Positions 43,496-52,015 of a stretch of 64,000 nucleotides of DNA are shown piece by piece. The DNA is from Christensenellaceae bacterium (lineage in GTDB: Bacteria > Bacillota > Clostridia > Christensenellales > Christensenellaceae): NCBI GenBank assembly GCA_022846035.1, contig AP025580.1:2704447-2768446 (forward strand). Direction: 5' to 3'. A program made the translations under genes and the position numbers. Under the pieces are notes generated by a model. It did not search any database, was not told the DNA's origin, and saw only the letters and a list, made by a program, of their open reading frames with translations. Within the stretch, counting starts at the first letter, position 1. Each line of letters opens with the position of its first letter.

Positions 43496-44896
43496 TTATC
43501 GGCCGCTTTTTCCGTCCGGCGCCCCGTCACGCGCATTTACTATTTTAGCATATCTAATCAAACTTTTGTAGTTATTTTGAGACGGTTTTTTTATCGCGTA
43601 CTCGTGCAGCCTGCAAAGCAGCGTACCTATCTGCTTTTCCTCGGGAATTCCCAACTCTTTTTTGAGGTCGTTTCCGTTTACGGCAAGCTTTTTCCTGTCG
43701 ATGGGCGCATCTTGCCCGAGCAGCTCTTTTAATATCGTCCGCCACTTTTGCGCGGAACAGGCCACGTTACCCTTACCCGATCCGGCAAAATCCGCTTCAC
43801 GCAAATCGCACAGCCGCAGGAATTGCTCCGGCCCAAGCCTGGTGATCATGCGTACGACCGCCTTTTTATGCGCCTCGTTCCTCAGGTCGAACATATGGTA
43901 TTTAATAAGCTCCGTTACGTCGCGCACAGTCTTTTTTTCAAAACGCAGAGACTTAAGAGCGCGCTCCGCCATCGTTTCTCCAATGCGGTCATGACCGTAC
44001 ATTTTTCCCTCCCGCAGCAGCGCCTCCGGCTTTCCAATATCGTGCAGCAGCCCCGCAAGCCGCAGAGTAAGATCGCCCGACGTGGCCGCGCATGTATAAA
44101 AGCCGTGTTCCAGCACGTCGTACGCGTGGTATACAGCGCTCTGCGCGACGCCTTCCCCCTGCAACAGCTGCGGAAAAACAAAGCGCAAAGCCCCAATATC
44201 TTTCAGCATACGAAGACCCTTTAAAACGGCGTCGTGTTTTCCGTACTTGGTATCGGACAAAAGAATTTTGGCAAACTCGTCGCGAATCCGCTCTCTGGAA
44301 ATATCCTTAAGCTGGTTCGCATATTTTTTCGCGCACGCATAGGTATCTTCTTCGATGTCAAACCCCAGCTCGCAGGCAAAACGTACCATGCGCAGGATAC
44401 GCAGCGCGTCCTGTTTTAGGGTGTCCGGACACACCTGCCCGATCTTTTTTCCGTCCAGGGCCGCAAATCCCCTGCCCGTTGGGTCGAGGACTTTGCCCGA
44501 CCGTTCCGCGTACAGCGCATTGACCGTAAAATCCCTGCGCAGCGCGTCTTTTCCGATGTCCTGCGTAAAAGTTACGCTTTGGGGAATATGTTCCCCGCCT
44601 CTGCCGTAATTGTCACAGCGAAAAGCGGTATATTCATAAGTATATGCAGCGTTTTCAAAGAGCTGCTTTACCACCACCGTACCCAGGCCGTATGCCCGCT
44701 CCTTAAGCTGTATTTCCGGAGATTCCGCCTCTTTTAAAGCCTGCGGGGGAAACGGGGCGGCGATGTCCCTGTCCCCCTCCGGTAAAAAAAGCAGCTTGTT
44801 GCGCACGTATCCGCCCACCAGGTATACCGGACTGATCCCCGCGCTTTCCAGCGTCTTAAGCAGCCGTTGTTCCGGCCTGCCCAGCTCTATATTCAT
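43496..44896 (-). CDS. CCA-adding-type tRNA nucleotidyltransferase with HD domain
   Basis: A 466-residue class II nucleotidyltransferase. The head motif is VYLVGGYVRNKLL with the metal-binding D-R-D at 42-44 and the RRD-type RRDFTVNALY near residue 125. A poly-A polymerase/CCA region and an HD domain with LLHDIGKP (near residue 270) follow. It probably adds or repairs the CCA end of tRNAs and has a phosphohydrolase domain. The ATG overlaps the dapF stop (ATGA), showing coupling. The MNIEL start is chosen, because the frame remains open upstream inside dapF. Confidence 0.9.
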   Translation of the reverse strand: MNIELGRPEQRLLKTLESAGISPVYLVGGYVRNKLLFLPEGDRDIAAPFPPQALKEAESPEIQLKERAYGLGTVVVKQLFENAAYTYEYTAFRCDNYGRGGEHIPQSVTFTQDIGKDALRRDFTVNALYAERSGKVLDPTGRGFAALDGKKIGQVCPDTLKQDALRILRMVRFACELGFDIEEDTYACAKKYANQLKDISRERIRDEFAKILLSDTKYGKHDAVLKGLRMLKDIGALRFVFPQLLQGEGVAQSAVYHAYDVLEHGFYTCAATSGDLTLRLAGLLHDIGKPEALLREGKMYGHDRIGETMAERALKSLRFEKKTVRDVTELIKYHMFDLRNEAHKKAVVRMITRLGPEQFLRLCDLREADFAGSGKGNVACSAQKWRTILKELLGQDAPIDRKKLAVNGNDLKKELGIPEEKQIGTLLCRLHEYAIKKPSQNNYKSLIRYAKIVNARDGAPDGKSGR

Positions 44897-45714
44897 TTGG
44901 TTTCCCCATCCAGCACGTATTCCGCCGCGCCCGACATCATTGCCCGCCCGTCCGGCAGGATGTCGATGTGCAGCGTTCCCGCCAACAGGCGTATGTCCGC
45001 AGACGGTCCCATCATTCCTTTTCGGTGCATAACAACGGCCGCGCCGGTCGCGCCCGTTCCGCATGCAAGCGTACGTCCTGCGCCGCGCTCCCATGTCTCC
45101 ATGCGCGCTGTCTGATCGCCTAATATCTGTATAAAGTCCACGTTTGTCCTGCGCGGGAAAAGCGCATGCCGCTCGATCTCCGGTCCCAGCGTATCAATGG
45201 GCGCCGCGTCCATATCCTCCACAAAAACGACCGTATGCGGCACGCCCATCAGGACGCTTGCCGCCCGCACCGTTCCACTCTGTGTTTCTATCGTAAAATC
45301 CAAAGGATCGGCAACGCTTACCGGAATCGCCGCCGGATCAAAGGACGGCTTTCCCATATCGACGCGCACCGCCGTAACTACGCCGCCTGTAAGCACCAGC
45401 TCCGGCTTCATCACGCCCGCCAGCGTCTCTACTTCCATGCATTCCTTTTTCACAATACCCTTGTCGTATACGTACCGCGCGAAACAGCGGATACCATTGC
45501 CGCACATCTCCGCTTCCGATCCGTCGGAATTGATGATACGCATGCGCGTATCCGCGCAGTCGCTGCCGCATACCAGCAGCAGCCCGTCCGCGCCCACATT
45601 AAGTCGCCGCGCGCACAGTTTCTGCGCAAGCGCACAAACGTCCTGTCCCGCAAGCTCTTTTTCTTCTATTACAATAAAATCATTGCCCAGTCCGTGCATC
45701 TTCGTAATATGCAT
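44893..45714 (-). CDS. dapF: diaminopimelate epimerase
   Basis: Converts LL- to meso-diaminopimelate in lysine and peptidoglycan synthesis. The two catalytic cysteines are Cys71 (MCGNGIRC) and Cys218 (ACGTGATG), and the KMHGLGNDF start is exact. The length of 273 residues is normal. A -10 region (TATAAT twice) lies upstream. It leads an operon with the CCA-adding enzyme downstream, overlapping by 4 bases. It is consistent with the presence of aspartate kinase in this window and with a diaminopimelate-type cell wall. Confidence 0.97.
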   Translation of the reverse strand: MHITKMHGLGNDFIVIEEKELAGQDVCALAQKLCARRLNVGADGLLLVCGSDCADTRMRIINSDGSEAEMCGNGIRCFARYVYDKGIVKKECMEVETLAGVMKPELVLTGGVVTAVRVDMGKPSFDPAAIPVSVADPLDFTIETQSGTVRAASVLMGVPHTVVFVEDMDAAPIDTLGPEIERHALFPRRTNVDFIQILGDQTARMETWERGAGRTLACGTGATGAAVVMHRKGMMGPSADIRLLAGTLHIDILPDGRAMMSGAAEYVLDGETK

Positions 45715-45799
45715 ACCGTCACCACATTCCGTCCGTAAATAAGTCTGTTAAAGCATCCCCGCCTAATAACCGCAGGGCCTTTCAATTTGTTAATTTATT

Positions 45800-45973
45800 A
45801 TGTATTATAACATATTATAGCACAACGAACCGGCGTTTTATGGTACAATAATATTAAAAATAAAGGATTTGAGGGTTTTCCCCAGAATTATATAAGTTGC
45901 AGGATTTTTGTTCTGAAAAACGTATGCGCCGCTCACAGGTGGATAACGGGCATACGGCGCAAGAGGGTAGTAT
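45800..45973. promoter_or_regulatory. divergent promoter region between dapF and DUF5711 gene
   Basis: Contains two TATAAT boxes for dapF on the minus strand and an AT-rich block that should carry a plus-strand promoter. On the plus strand GCGCCG and CGGCGC can form a short stem in the leader about 20 bases before the start codon. No riboswitch family is recognised. Confidence 0.45.
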
Positions 45974-47086
45974 ATGTATTTGAAGCCATCGCGGCATAAA
46001 AGAATGCGCAGGCGTACATCTATATTGATCGTTATAGCAATTGTGGTTGCGGCAGTTGCCGGTGTTTTGCTGTATCTCGATAATTTTACGGAGTTTTCAT
46101 TTTCCAAACCTCTTTTAAAGGAAACGGAGACACGGCTGCCGGAAACGGCCGTCGCAAGCAGCGGCGGTATTTTGTATTTAAGCGAGGGTACGCTTTACCT
46201 GCTGGACGCAAACGGCGGCACCGTATGGGATATAAAACAGGACCTTGCCGATTCCAAGGTGACCTGTTCGGATACGCTTATCTGCACCTATGCGCAAAAA
46301 TCGCTGCAGGTGCTTTCCTTTACGAAAGAGCAGTTGTTCTCCACATCCCTTGACGCGGATATTATGGACGTGCGCTGCGGTCAGTCGTCTATAGCGGCGC
46401 TTACCAGCGCAGCCGATGAAACGGGCGCGCTGCAATATTATATTTCATTGTATAATGATAAGGGCGAGGCGGCGGCAAAGCGTATTGAGCTTGCTTCCAA
46501 ACCTGTGATCGATTTTGGTTTTAACGCGGACGGCGACCTTTTCTGGGTGCTTTCCCTGGACAGCTCCGGCGTGGTTCCCGTTTCCTATATCACGACCTAC
46601 AAAACGGACGGTTCTATAACGGGCAGCATTGAGATCGATACGCAGGTCGTCGAAAAGGTGTATGTCACCTCGGATTCCATTTTTGCCTCGGGCACAAATG
46701 ACCTGCTTTCTTATAGCTATGTGGGTGCAAAACAGGCGGATACGCTCATCTATGGCTGGAAGCCGGCGGGCGACAGTATCGACGTCAATAACTTAAAGGC
46801 CGCTTATATTTCGCGCGCCAGCGTCGCCACCATCGAGTCTGTCCGTATTTACAACAGTAATTTAAGCTATAATACCGTGCATTTGCCGCGCGACGTCTTT
46901 TCACTGACGCTTTCGCCTACGAAATTATTTGCTTATACGCCTAACGCTATTTATTCCTATACGCTTGAGGGCAAGCTGGATAAAACGACGGAAACAGACC
47001 AGACAATCACCGGCGTCAAACAGCTTTCAGATGACATTGCTCTTGTGTGGGATCAGGATAAAAGCTATATTATGCACTTGAGTTAA
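45974..47086 (+). CDS. DUF5711 membrane-anchored beta-propeller-like protein
   Basis: A 370-residue protein with a basic N-terminus and one membrane span (about 16-36), then an extracellular region of repeated strands suggesting a beta-propeller (DUF5711). Repeated patterns such as GTLYLLDANGGTVWD and KPVIDFGFNADGDLFWVLSLD support this. It is paired with a CvpA gene 10 bases downstream in the same direction and may act with it at the cell envelope. The function is unknown. Confidence 0.85.
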   Translation: MYLKPSRHKRMRRRTSILIVIAIVVAAVAGVLLYLDNFTEFSFSKPLLKETETRLPETAVASSGGILYLSEGTLYLLDANGGTVWDIKQDLADSKVTCSDTLICTYAQKSLQVLSFTKEQLFSTSLDADIMDVRCGQSSIAALTSAADETGALQYYISLYNDKGEAAAKRIELASKPVIDFGFNADGDLFWVLSLDSSGVVPVSYITTYKTDGSITGSIEIDTQVVEKVYVTSDSIFASGTNDLLSYSYVGAKQADTLIYGWKPAGDSIDVNNLKAAYISRASVATIESVRIYNSNLSYNTVHLPRDVFSLTLSPTKLFAYTPNAIYSYTLEGKLDKTTETDQTITGVKQLSDDIALVWDQDKSYIMHLS

Positions 47087-47096
47087 GGGGGAACGA

Positions 47097-47795
47097 ATGG
47101 GTATACTGAACTGGATTGTGCTTTTTCTGATCGCAATCTACATTCTGCAGGGCTTCCATAAAGGATTTCTGATTTCCATTGCAAATACGGTCGGCATGGC
47201 GCTTTCCTGGATCATCGGCTTTGTATTCAGCCCGCTGATGTCGCAGGCCATTGCCAATGGTCCTTTTTATAAATTTCTTTTGTATTTTACCAACGGCGTG
47301 GACCAGTTGCAGGCGTCGGGCAATATGCTGGTAACGACTATGTCTTCCGCGCAGATTGACCAGGTGGTGAGTACGGCCAACCTGCCGGCTCCCTTTGACC
47401 ATTTGGTGACGCAAAACATGACGGATGCTGTTTTCGAGGCTTCAGGGCTGCATACGGTTTCCGATTACGTCAGTTATACGATCACCAATGTGGTGGTAAA
47501 TATCTTCTCGTTTTTGGTAATCTATATCATTGCGCGCATCATCATCGCATTGCTTATAAACGCTTATAATTACGCTTCTCCGCTCCCGGTGCTGCGCAGG
47601 TTCGATAGCCTGATCGGCGGCGGCTTAGGAGTATTGCGCGGATTCCTTGGAATGTTCGCCTTGTTCATGATCATTCCTGTAATCCTCGTTTCCATGCCTA
47701 CGGAAGTTATTTCGGATATTATAAACGGTTCGTCCTTTGTGTCGTTTTTCTATCATAATAATTTCCTGCTTTCCGGAATCACGGGCGTGGTATAG
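47097..47795 (+). CDS. CvpA family membrane protein
   Basis: A 232-residue membrane protein with about four to five spans (e.g. ILNWIVLFLIAIYILQGFHKGF, VVVNIFSFLVIYIIARIII and GGGLGVLRGFLGMFALFMIIPV). The GFxKGF segment after the first span and GGGLGVLRGF are CvpA signatures, a family linked to colicin V production and cell-envelope functions. GGGG precedes the ATG. It is cotranscribed with the DUF5711 gene. Its stop lies eight bases from a truncated permease remnant on the other strand, so it has a rearranged neighbour. Confidence 0.9.
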   Translation: MGILNWIVLFLIAIYILQGFHKGFLISIANTVGMALSWIIGFVFSPLMSQAIANGPFYKFLLYFTNGVDQLQASGNMLVTTMSSAQIDQVVSTANLPAPFDHLVTQNMTDAVFEASGLHTVSDYVSYTITNVVVNIFSFLVIYIIARIIIALLINAYNYASPLPVLRRFDSLIGGGLGVLRGFLGMFALFMIIPVILVSMPTEVISDIINGSSFVSFFYHNNFLLSGITGVV

Positions 47796-47802
47796 CGATC
47801 AC

Positions 47803-47838
47803 CTTGCCTAAAAAATCTTTTAAAAGCAACCCTTTTAT
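47803..47838 (-). pseudogene. truncated 5' remnant of a second ABC-2 permease gene
   Basis: On the minus strand, just after the permease stop, the 12 codons after an ATA (in place of ATG) read I-K-G-L-L-L-K-D-F-L-G-K. They are nearly identical to the intact permease start (M-K-G-L-L-L-K-D-I-L-G-M), and many bases agree at the DNA level. The frame closes after 18 residues. YtrA-type operons often carry two consecutive permease genes, so this is probably the decayed remnant of the second. Confidence 0.55.
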
Positions 47839-47842
47839 TTTC

Positions 47843-48478
47843 TCACTCTTCTCTTTTGCTGTAGATACGCACCGACAAAAGCCACGACACGACCAGTACT
47901 GCGGCGGTTATAAATGGAAGCCACGTGATTATGGCGTTGATGACGTCCATCAAACCGTCCGCCCCATGTTCGCCTCCCAAAATCACAAACAACATAAAGG
48001 GAACCAGAAATATGGCGATGACTATGATCCGCGCTTTTTCGGCCCCGTAACGGAACATCAGGGGGATCATAATACTGATGAATATCACCACCATGCACAA
48101 AACCAGCCCGATCATAGACCAAATATCCCCATCGTGCGCCGCTATCCCCGTTGCAATCAGGATCAGGTTAACCCCAATGCCAATGGCGGCACCGATCCCT
48201 GTGATCAATAGGGAAAACAGATATTTGGAAAGCACGATCTGTTTTCTGGTATAGGGGAGCGTCAATACATAGCTGTCCCAGCCGTAGGCTTTGTCGTAGG
48301 CAAAAGACGTGAAGCCCATCATGCCGCCGATAAAGGCAAAAACGGTGCAGGCGAACCCTGCGGAAAAATCACCGCTTTGGGTGGTAAACGCGGGGATCAG
48401 GCAAATGGCCAGAATGATCAGGAAAATCTTAAAAAAACTTTTCATGCCCAGAATATCTTTTAAAAGCAGCCCTTTCAT
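47843..48478 (-). CDS. ABC-2 type transporter permease
   Basis: A 211-residue membrane subunit with six spans of the ABC2_membrane_2 type. The typical start is MKGLLLKDILGMKSFF, followed by spans near 17-36, 40-58 and four more, and a cytoplasmic basic tail. It overlaps the ATPase gene by 4 bases (ATGA), so the two are produced together. An operon of GntR regulator, ATPase and permease suggests export of lipids, peptides or antimicrobials. The substrate is unknown. Confidence 0.9.
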   Translation of the reverse strand: MKGLLLKDILGMKSFFKIFLIILAICLIPAFTTQSGDFSAGFACTVFAFIGGMMGFTSFAYDKAYGWDSYVLTLPYTRKQIVLSKYLFSLLITGIGAAIGIGVNLILIATGIAAHDGDIWSMIGLVLCMVVIFISIMIPLMFRYGAEKARIIVIAIFLVPFMLFVILGGEHGADGLMDVINAIITWLPFITAAVLVVSWLLSVRIYSKREE

Positions 48479-49335
48479 TTCTGTTCCCCTTTCACCGTAA
48501 AAAGCATGATGTCCTCTAATGTCGCCCTGTCGATGATGGCGTCTTCATATTTTCGCGCCGCGCTTTCGCGGTCATATACCAGTGCTTCAATGCCAAAGCT
48601 CGACTTGCGGTAACCGGCAATATCCTTTTGCTCAACCTTTTGAAACAGCTCCTCGCCGCACTTCAGGATACCGTATTCATACAGCATTTTATCCTTGGAT
48701 TCGGACATGGCGACCTTTCCGTCGTGAATAAACGTGATATAATCCGCTACCTTTTCAAGATCGCTGGTGATGTGCGAGGAGATAAGCACGGAGTGCTCCT
48801 CGTCCTGTATAAAATCCAGGAATTCGTCCAGGATCTCGTTGCGGATAATGGGGTCAAGCCCGCTTGTCGCTTCGTCGAGAATCAACAGCTTCGGCTGGTG
48901 GGAAAGCGCGGCGGCAATAGAAAGCTTCATACCCATGCCGCGCGAAAATTCTTTGATTTTTTTATCCTGCGGCAAGCGGAACTTTTCCGCATACTCGCGG
49001 AAAAGCGCATCATCCCAGCTCCCACGGAAGATCGCCCGCATGATGGCCGCCACTTCTTTGAGCCTGAGTTGCTCGTTAAAGCCGATCCGGTCAAGCACCA
49101 CGCCCACCTGCGATTTTATTTTCCTCTCATATTCTAAGTTATCCATGCCCAATACACGGATATTGCCCGCATCCCGTTTGATCATATTGAGAATCAGTTT
49201 GATGATCGTCGTTTTTCCCGCGCCGTTCTCGCCGATCAGCCCCATGATGCTGCCCGTGGGCACGGTAAAACTTACGTCGCACAAGGCAAAGTCTTTATAT
49301 TGTTTGCATACATTTTCCAGCTTAATACTTTCCAT
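48475..49335 (-). CDS. ABC transporter ATP-binding protein
   Basis: A 286-residue ATPase of the YtrB/BcrA type. Walker A is GENGAGKTT (near residue 38), the signature is a FSRGM variant (KEFSRGMGMKLSIAAAL) in place of LSGGQ, and Walker B is LLILDEATSGLDP. The C-terminal half past residue 215 varies. It partners the permease encoded next (4-base overlap) and lies after the GntR gene with a 5-base gap. Expression is probably under the upstream palindromic operator. Confidence 0.94.
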   Translation of the reverse strand: MESIKLENVCKQYKDFALCDVSFTVPTGSIMGLIGENGAGKTTIIKLILNMIKRDAGNIRVLGMDNLEYERKIKSQVGVVLDRIGFNEQLRLKEVAAIMRAIFRGSWDDALFREYAEKFRLPQDKKIKEFSRGMGMKLSIAAALSHQPKLLILDEATSGLDPIIRNEILDEFLDFIQDEEHSVLISSHITSDLEKVADYITFIHDGKVAMSESKDKMLYEYGILKCGEELFQKVEQKDIAGYRKSSFGIEALVYDRESAARKYEDAIIDRATLEDIMLFTVKGEQK

Positions 49336-49340
49336 TTTTC

Positions 49341-49715
49341 TTATTCTCCGTCGTAAAGCACATCCAGGATCTCGCGTAATTCTTCCAAAGAGATACCGCT
49401 GCTTTTTGCCGTTTCCACCGCATTTTTCAGATGTGATTCAGCGATTTTCAGTTGCTCCTCGCGCACCAGTTCCATATTCTTTTTTGCGACAAAGCTTCCC
49501 TTGCCCGTAAAACTTTCAATAAAGCCGTCGCGTTCCAAATCGTCATACGCGCGTTTTGTCGTAATCACGCTGATCCGCAGTTCCTTTGCCAGCAGCCGCA
49601 TGGACGGAAGGGCGTCCCCCTCTTTTAGCGCACCTGTCAGAATCATGTTTTTGATCTGCGAGGTGATCTGTTCATAGATCGGCTTTCCGCTGGAGTTGCT
49701 GATGATGATTTCCAC
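49341..49715 (-). CDS. YtrA-subfamily GntR regulator
   Basis: A 124-residue repressor: GntR winged helix in the first 70 residues (PIYEQITSQIKNMILTGALKEGDALPSMRLLAKELRIS) with the short C-terminal helices of the YtrA group (about 80-124). The start is GTG (VEIII), preceded by GGAGG at nine bases. A nearby ATG is in another frame. A perfect AT-rich palindrome 20 bases upstream is the probable operator, so the ABC operon is self-repressed. In Bacillus, the ytr operon responds to cell-wall antibiotics. Confidence 0.93.
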   Translation of the reverse strand: MEIIISNSSGKPIYEQITSQIKNMILTGALKEGDALPSMRLLAKELRISVITTKRAYDDLERDGFIESFTGKGSFVAKKNMELVREEQLKIAESHLKNAVETAKSSGISLEELREILDVLYDGE

Positions 49716-49734
49716 TCATCCAAACCTCCGTTTA

Positions 49735-49763
49735 ATATTGTATATATACCGTATATACAATAT
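49735..49763. promoter_or_regulatory. operator palindrome of GntR/ABC operon
   Basis: A perfect inverted repeat with 12-base arms (ATATTGTATATA and TATATACAATAT) and a 5-base centre (TACCG). It lies 20 bases before the GntR start codon, in the place expected for a YtrA operator. Confidence 0.75.
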
Positions 49764-49821
49764 AACGCTTGCAAATTTATTTGTCAACAATTTTTATCAG
49801 GGATGCGTTTTGCACGGCGCG

Positions 49822-49851
49822 AAAAAAGGAAGCGCTGCCGCTTCCTTTTTT
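49822..49851 (-). terminator. terminator after the M56 gene
   Basis: A 13-base stem (AAAAAAGGAAGCG with CGCTTCCTTTTTT) with a short loop has T-runs on both strands; on the minus strand it follows the M56 gene. Confidence 0.85.
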
Positions 49852-49887
49852 CCGGTCATATCGGTTTTGTACAGGCTTATCAGTGAA

Positions 49888-51504
49888 TTATCTGCCTGTT
49901 GCCACCGACGGAGTGGGGGTGGGTTCCACCGCTACCTCCGGCGTTGACGGCAGGATCGGAGCCGTTCCGCCCGGCGGCAATGTAGGCTGCGGGGTAGGCA
50001 CGGGCCCTTCGTCTGCCGACGGAGTGGGAGTGGGTTCTACCGCTACCTCCGGAGCTGGCTGCTCGGGCAGTTCTGCGGCAATGTCATGTTCGATATACTC
50101 CGGCACGCATAGCACAGCCTTGCAGGATTTTGTCTCTCCATCCTTTTGAAATGTCAAAACCGCTTCGACAATGATCGGAACCTGTTTGGCAGTCGTCCAT
50201 TGCATTGTTTTCTTTTGTTCATTTTCCAGAGAGAAAGTATCCCCCATTTGGCCTTCCTTGACGGCTGCTGCTTCCAGTTTACATTCTTCAATCTTTATGC
50301 CACTGTTGTTTTCTATCGTAAAAATATAGGTTACTCTCTCCTCGTTTTGTGAGGCAACAGACATATTCGCCCGAATCGTCACACCGTCGGCGACAGCTTC
50401 CTCCGGCAACTCCGTCAATTGCGGATCGTCTTCGTTTGCCCTGCCGTTTGTCTCTTCAAGGTTAATTTCCGTCGGGCCGTCGGCGCCGCCAATCACGCTG
50501 GCAGATTCCTGCGGCTGCATATCCTGATCCGCAGCTTCCGCCGGCGAGCATGCCGTCGTAAAGCAGGCAACGAGTAATAGTATCGCCAGCAGCGCCGCCG
50601 CCAGCTTAACGCTTCGCTTCGTATTTTGTTTCATATAAATCCCTCTTATTCTTTGTTCGGCAACCTCTTTCGAATTGCCGAGAGCCATTCCCAAAATATA
50701 CCGTGGCGTTTTTTCCGTAGAGAACATGGTAACCACTGCATTCGCATATTGCTTTTTCTCTTGTTTTTCCATGTGCCTGACAACCATGCTGTCGCAGGCG
50801 GTCTCCATGTCTATCGTCATCCGCCGGTCTGCCAGCCATACTGCCGGATTGAACCACCATACCGCCTTAAGGGCGTTCATTACTATGCGCATGAAGTGGT
50901 CCGCGCGGCGGTAATGCGTCAGCTCGTGCAATATCGCGTAACGCAGCTCCGGCTCGTCCGCTTTTTCCATATTCGCTGGCAAAAGCAGCTTTGGCCTGAA
51001 TGAAACCGTCAACGCGGGCGTACTGAGTTCCGCGCACAGGCGCAGGGGAATATCGGCTTTGACTCCGCTCTCCTGTTTGCACGCTTCAAAGACACGCCTG
51101 ATTCGCCCATCCGGCAATACCGTGTTTTTACGGATCATTACGCTCATACGGGCCGTATAAAGCAGGGTGCATGCGGCGACGATGGCCATCCCTGCGAGCC
51201 ATACCATAAGCGCCGCCTGCTCTGCCGTCATCGCCGTTGTCATCGCCGTGGCTGCCGCGGCGTTCGTTCCTGCCACTGCTCCGGCCAATGGCAAGGTTTG
51301 CTGACCCGCCGCCGGAAGCGTAATGAAATGAAACCCGCTTTCTATGGTTACCGGAAGTAGCAGCCGCGCGACCAGCAAAAACCACAGGCCGTACTGCAGC
51401 GACGGCGAAAGTCTATTTTTAAGCAATTTCTGAAACACCATGATACCGCAAAAAATGACTGCGGCATATAGGGATATGGACAAAAGCGCGTCCATTGCCG
51501 CCAT
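49888..51504 (-). CDS. M56-family BlaR1-like sensor metallopeptidase, no penicillin-binding domain
   Basis: A 538-residue membrane protein with four N-terminal spans and a cytosolic M56 zinc protease site HELTH (193-197, in HELTHYRRADHFMR). A further span (about 308-325, ending CFTTACS) is followed by an extracellular region without a penicillin-binding domain: an Ig-like segment (about 370-480) and a proline-rich tail with a near-duplicate PEVAVEPTPTPS stretch. Its partner BlaI-type gene lies directly upstream with the stops and starts overlapping. It probably cleaves that repressor when activated. The MAAMDAL start is used; GTG three codons earlier is possible. Confidence 0.88.
   Translation of the reverse strand: MAAMDALLSISLYAAVIFCGIMVFQKLLKNRLSPSLQYGLWFLLVARLLLPVTIESGFHFITLPAAGQQTLPLAGAVAGTNAAAATAMTTAMTAEQAALMVWLAGMAIVAACTLLYTARMSVMIRKNTVLPDGRIRRVFEACKQESGVKADIPLRLCAELSTPALTVSFRPKLLLPANMEKADEPELRYAILHELTHYRRADHFMRIVMNALKAVWWFNPAVWLADRRMTIDMETACDSMVVRHMEKQEKKQYANAVVTMFSTEKTPRYILGMALGNSKEVAEQRIRGIYMKQNTKRSVKLAAALLAILLLVACFTTACSPAEAADQDMQPQESASVIGGADGPTEINLEETNGRANEDDPQLTELPEEAVADGVTIRANMSVASQNEERVTYIFTIENNSGIKIEECKLEAAAVKEGQMGDTFSLENEQKKTMQWTTAKQVPIIVEAVLTFQKDGETKSCKAVLCVPEYIEHDIAAELPEQPAPEVAVEPTPTPSADEGPVPTPQPTLPPGGTAPILPSTPEVAVEPTPTPSVATGR
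49905..50052 (-). repeat. 37-base direct repeat in the M56 gene tail
   Basis: Two 37-base copies (49905-49941 and 50016-50052) differ at two positions and code for the same PEVAVEPTPTPS stretch. They are a recent in-frame duplication in the proline-rich tail. Confidence 0.8.
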
Positions 51505-51505
51505 A

Positions 51506-51883
51506 TCAATCACTTCCTTCTGAAAGCTCGTCGATCAGCTCCCTGAGCTCTTTCTGGTCCTGCTTAGTAAGCTTACTTTCCCGTATCATGCAGACCAAAA
51601 GCTGTTTTGCAGCAGCCTCGTTCATTTTGCCAAGCAAGCTCCTGCTTTCCTCAAGGATACATTCCTCCTGCCCTTTAAGCGGATAATAAAACTTATCCCG
51701 CCCTTTCAGGTCAAAGCCCACGAAGCCTTTCTTGCATAATTTGGACAAATAGGTCGCGTATGTCGTGTAGCTCCAGGAAACGGTATCGCCCATGGAGCGG
51801 ATCACCTCGGAAAGCGTCTGTGGCTGTTTTCCCCATAAAGCGGACATCACGGCCCATTCCGGCCCTGTCAAAGTAGTTTTCAT
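51506..51883 (-). CDS. BlaI/MecI-type repressor
   Basis: A 125-residue repressor with a winged helix (about 1-75: TGPEWAVMSALWGKQPQTLSEVIRSM) and a C-terminal dimerisation helix region. It is the usual partner of M56 metallopeptidases, which cleave it to relieve repression. The perfect palindrome before its own start is the likely operator. The stop of this gene overlaps the start region of the sensor gene, so they are translationally coupled. Confidence 0.93.
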   Translation of the reverse strand: MKTTLTGPEWAVMSALWGKQPQTLSEVIRSMGDTVSWSYTTYATYLSKLCKKGFVGFDLKGRDKFYYPLKGQEECILEESRSLLGKMNEAAAKQLLVCMIRESKLTKQDQKELRELIDELSEGSD

Positions 51884-51922
51884 GGTCGTTTCCTTTCACA
51901 CTGTATTACGATTGCAATAGTT

Positions 51923-51946
51923 TTATTACTACAATTATAGTAATAA
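51923..51946. promoter_or_regulatory. BlaI-type operator before the repressor gene
   Basis: A perfect palindrome with arms TTATTACTA and TAGTAATAA around CAATTA. It is about 40 bases before the repressor ATG and has the TACTA/TAGTA core of BlaI-like operators (consensus TACA-N-TGTA). Confidence 0.7.
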
Positions 51947-51983
51947 GGTTTTTATTTGTCAACCTTTTTTATTTCGCGGCAGC

Positions 51984-52005
51984 AAAAAAGCAGCCCGCAG
52001 GCTGC
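51984..52005 (-). terminator. terminator after the DUF2971 gene
   Basis: On the minus strand GCAGCC and GGCTGC form a stem with a 4-base loop followed by TTTTTT. Confidence 0.85.
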
Positions 52006-52015
52006 ATTAACAGAT

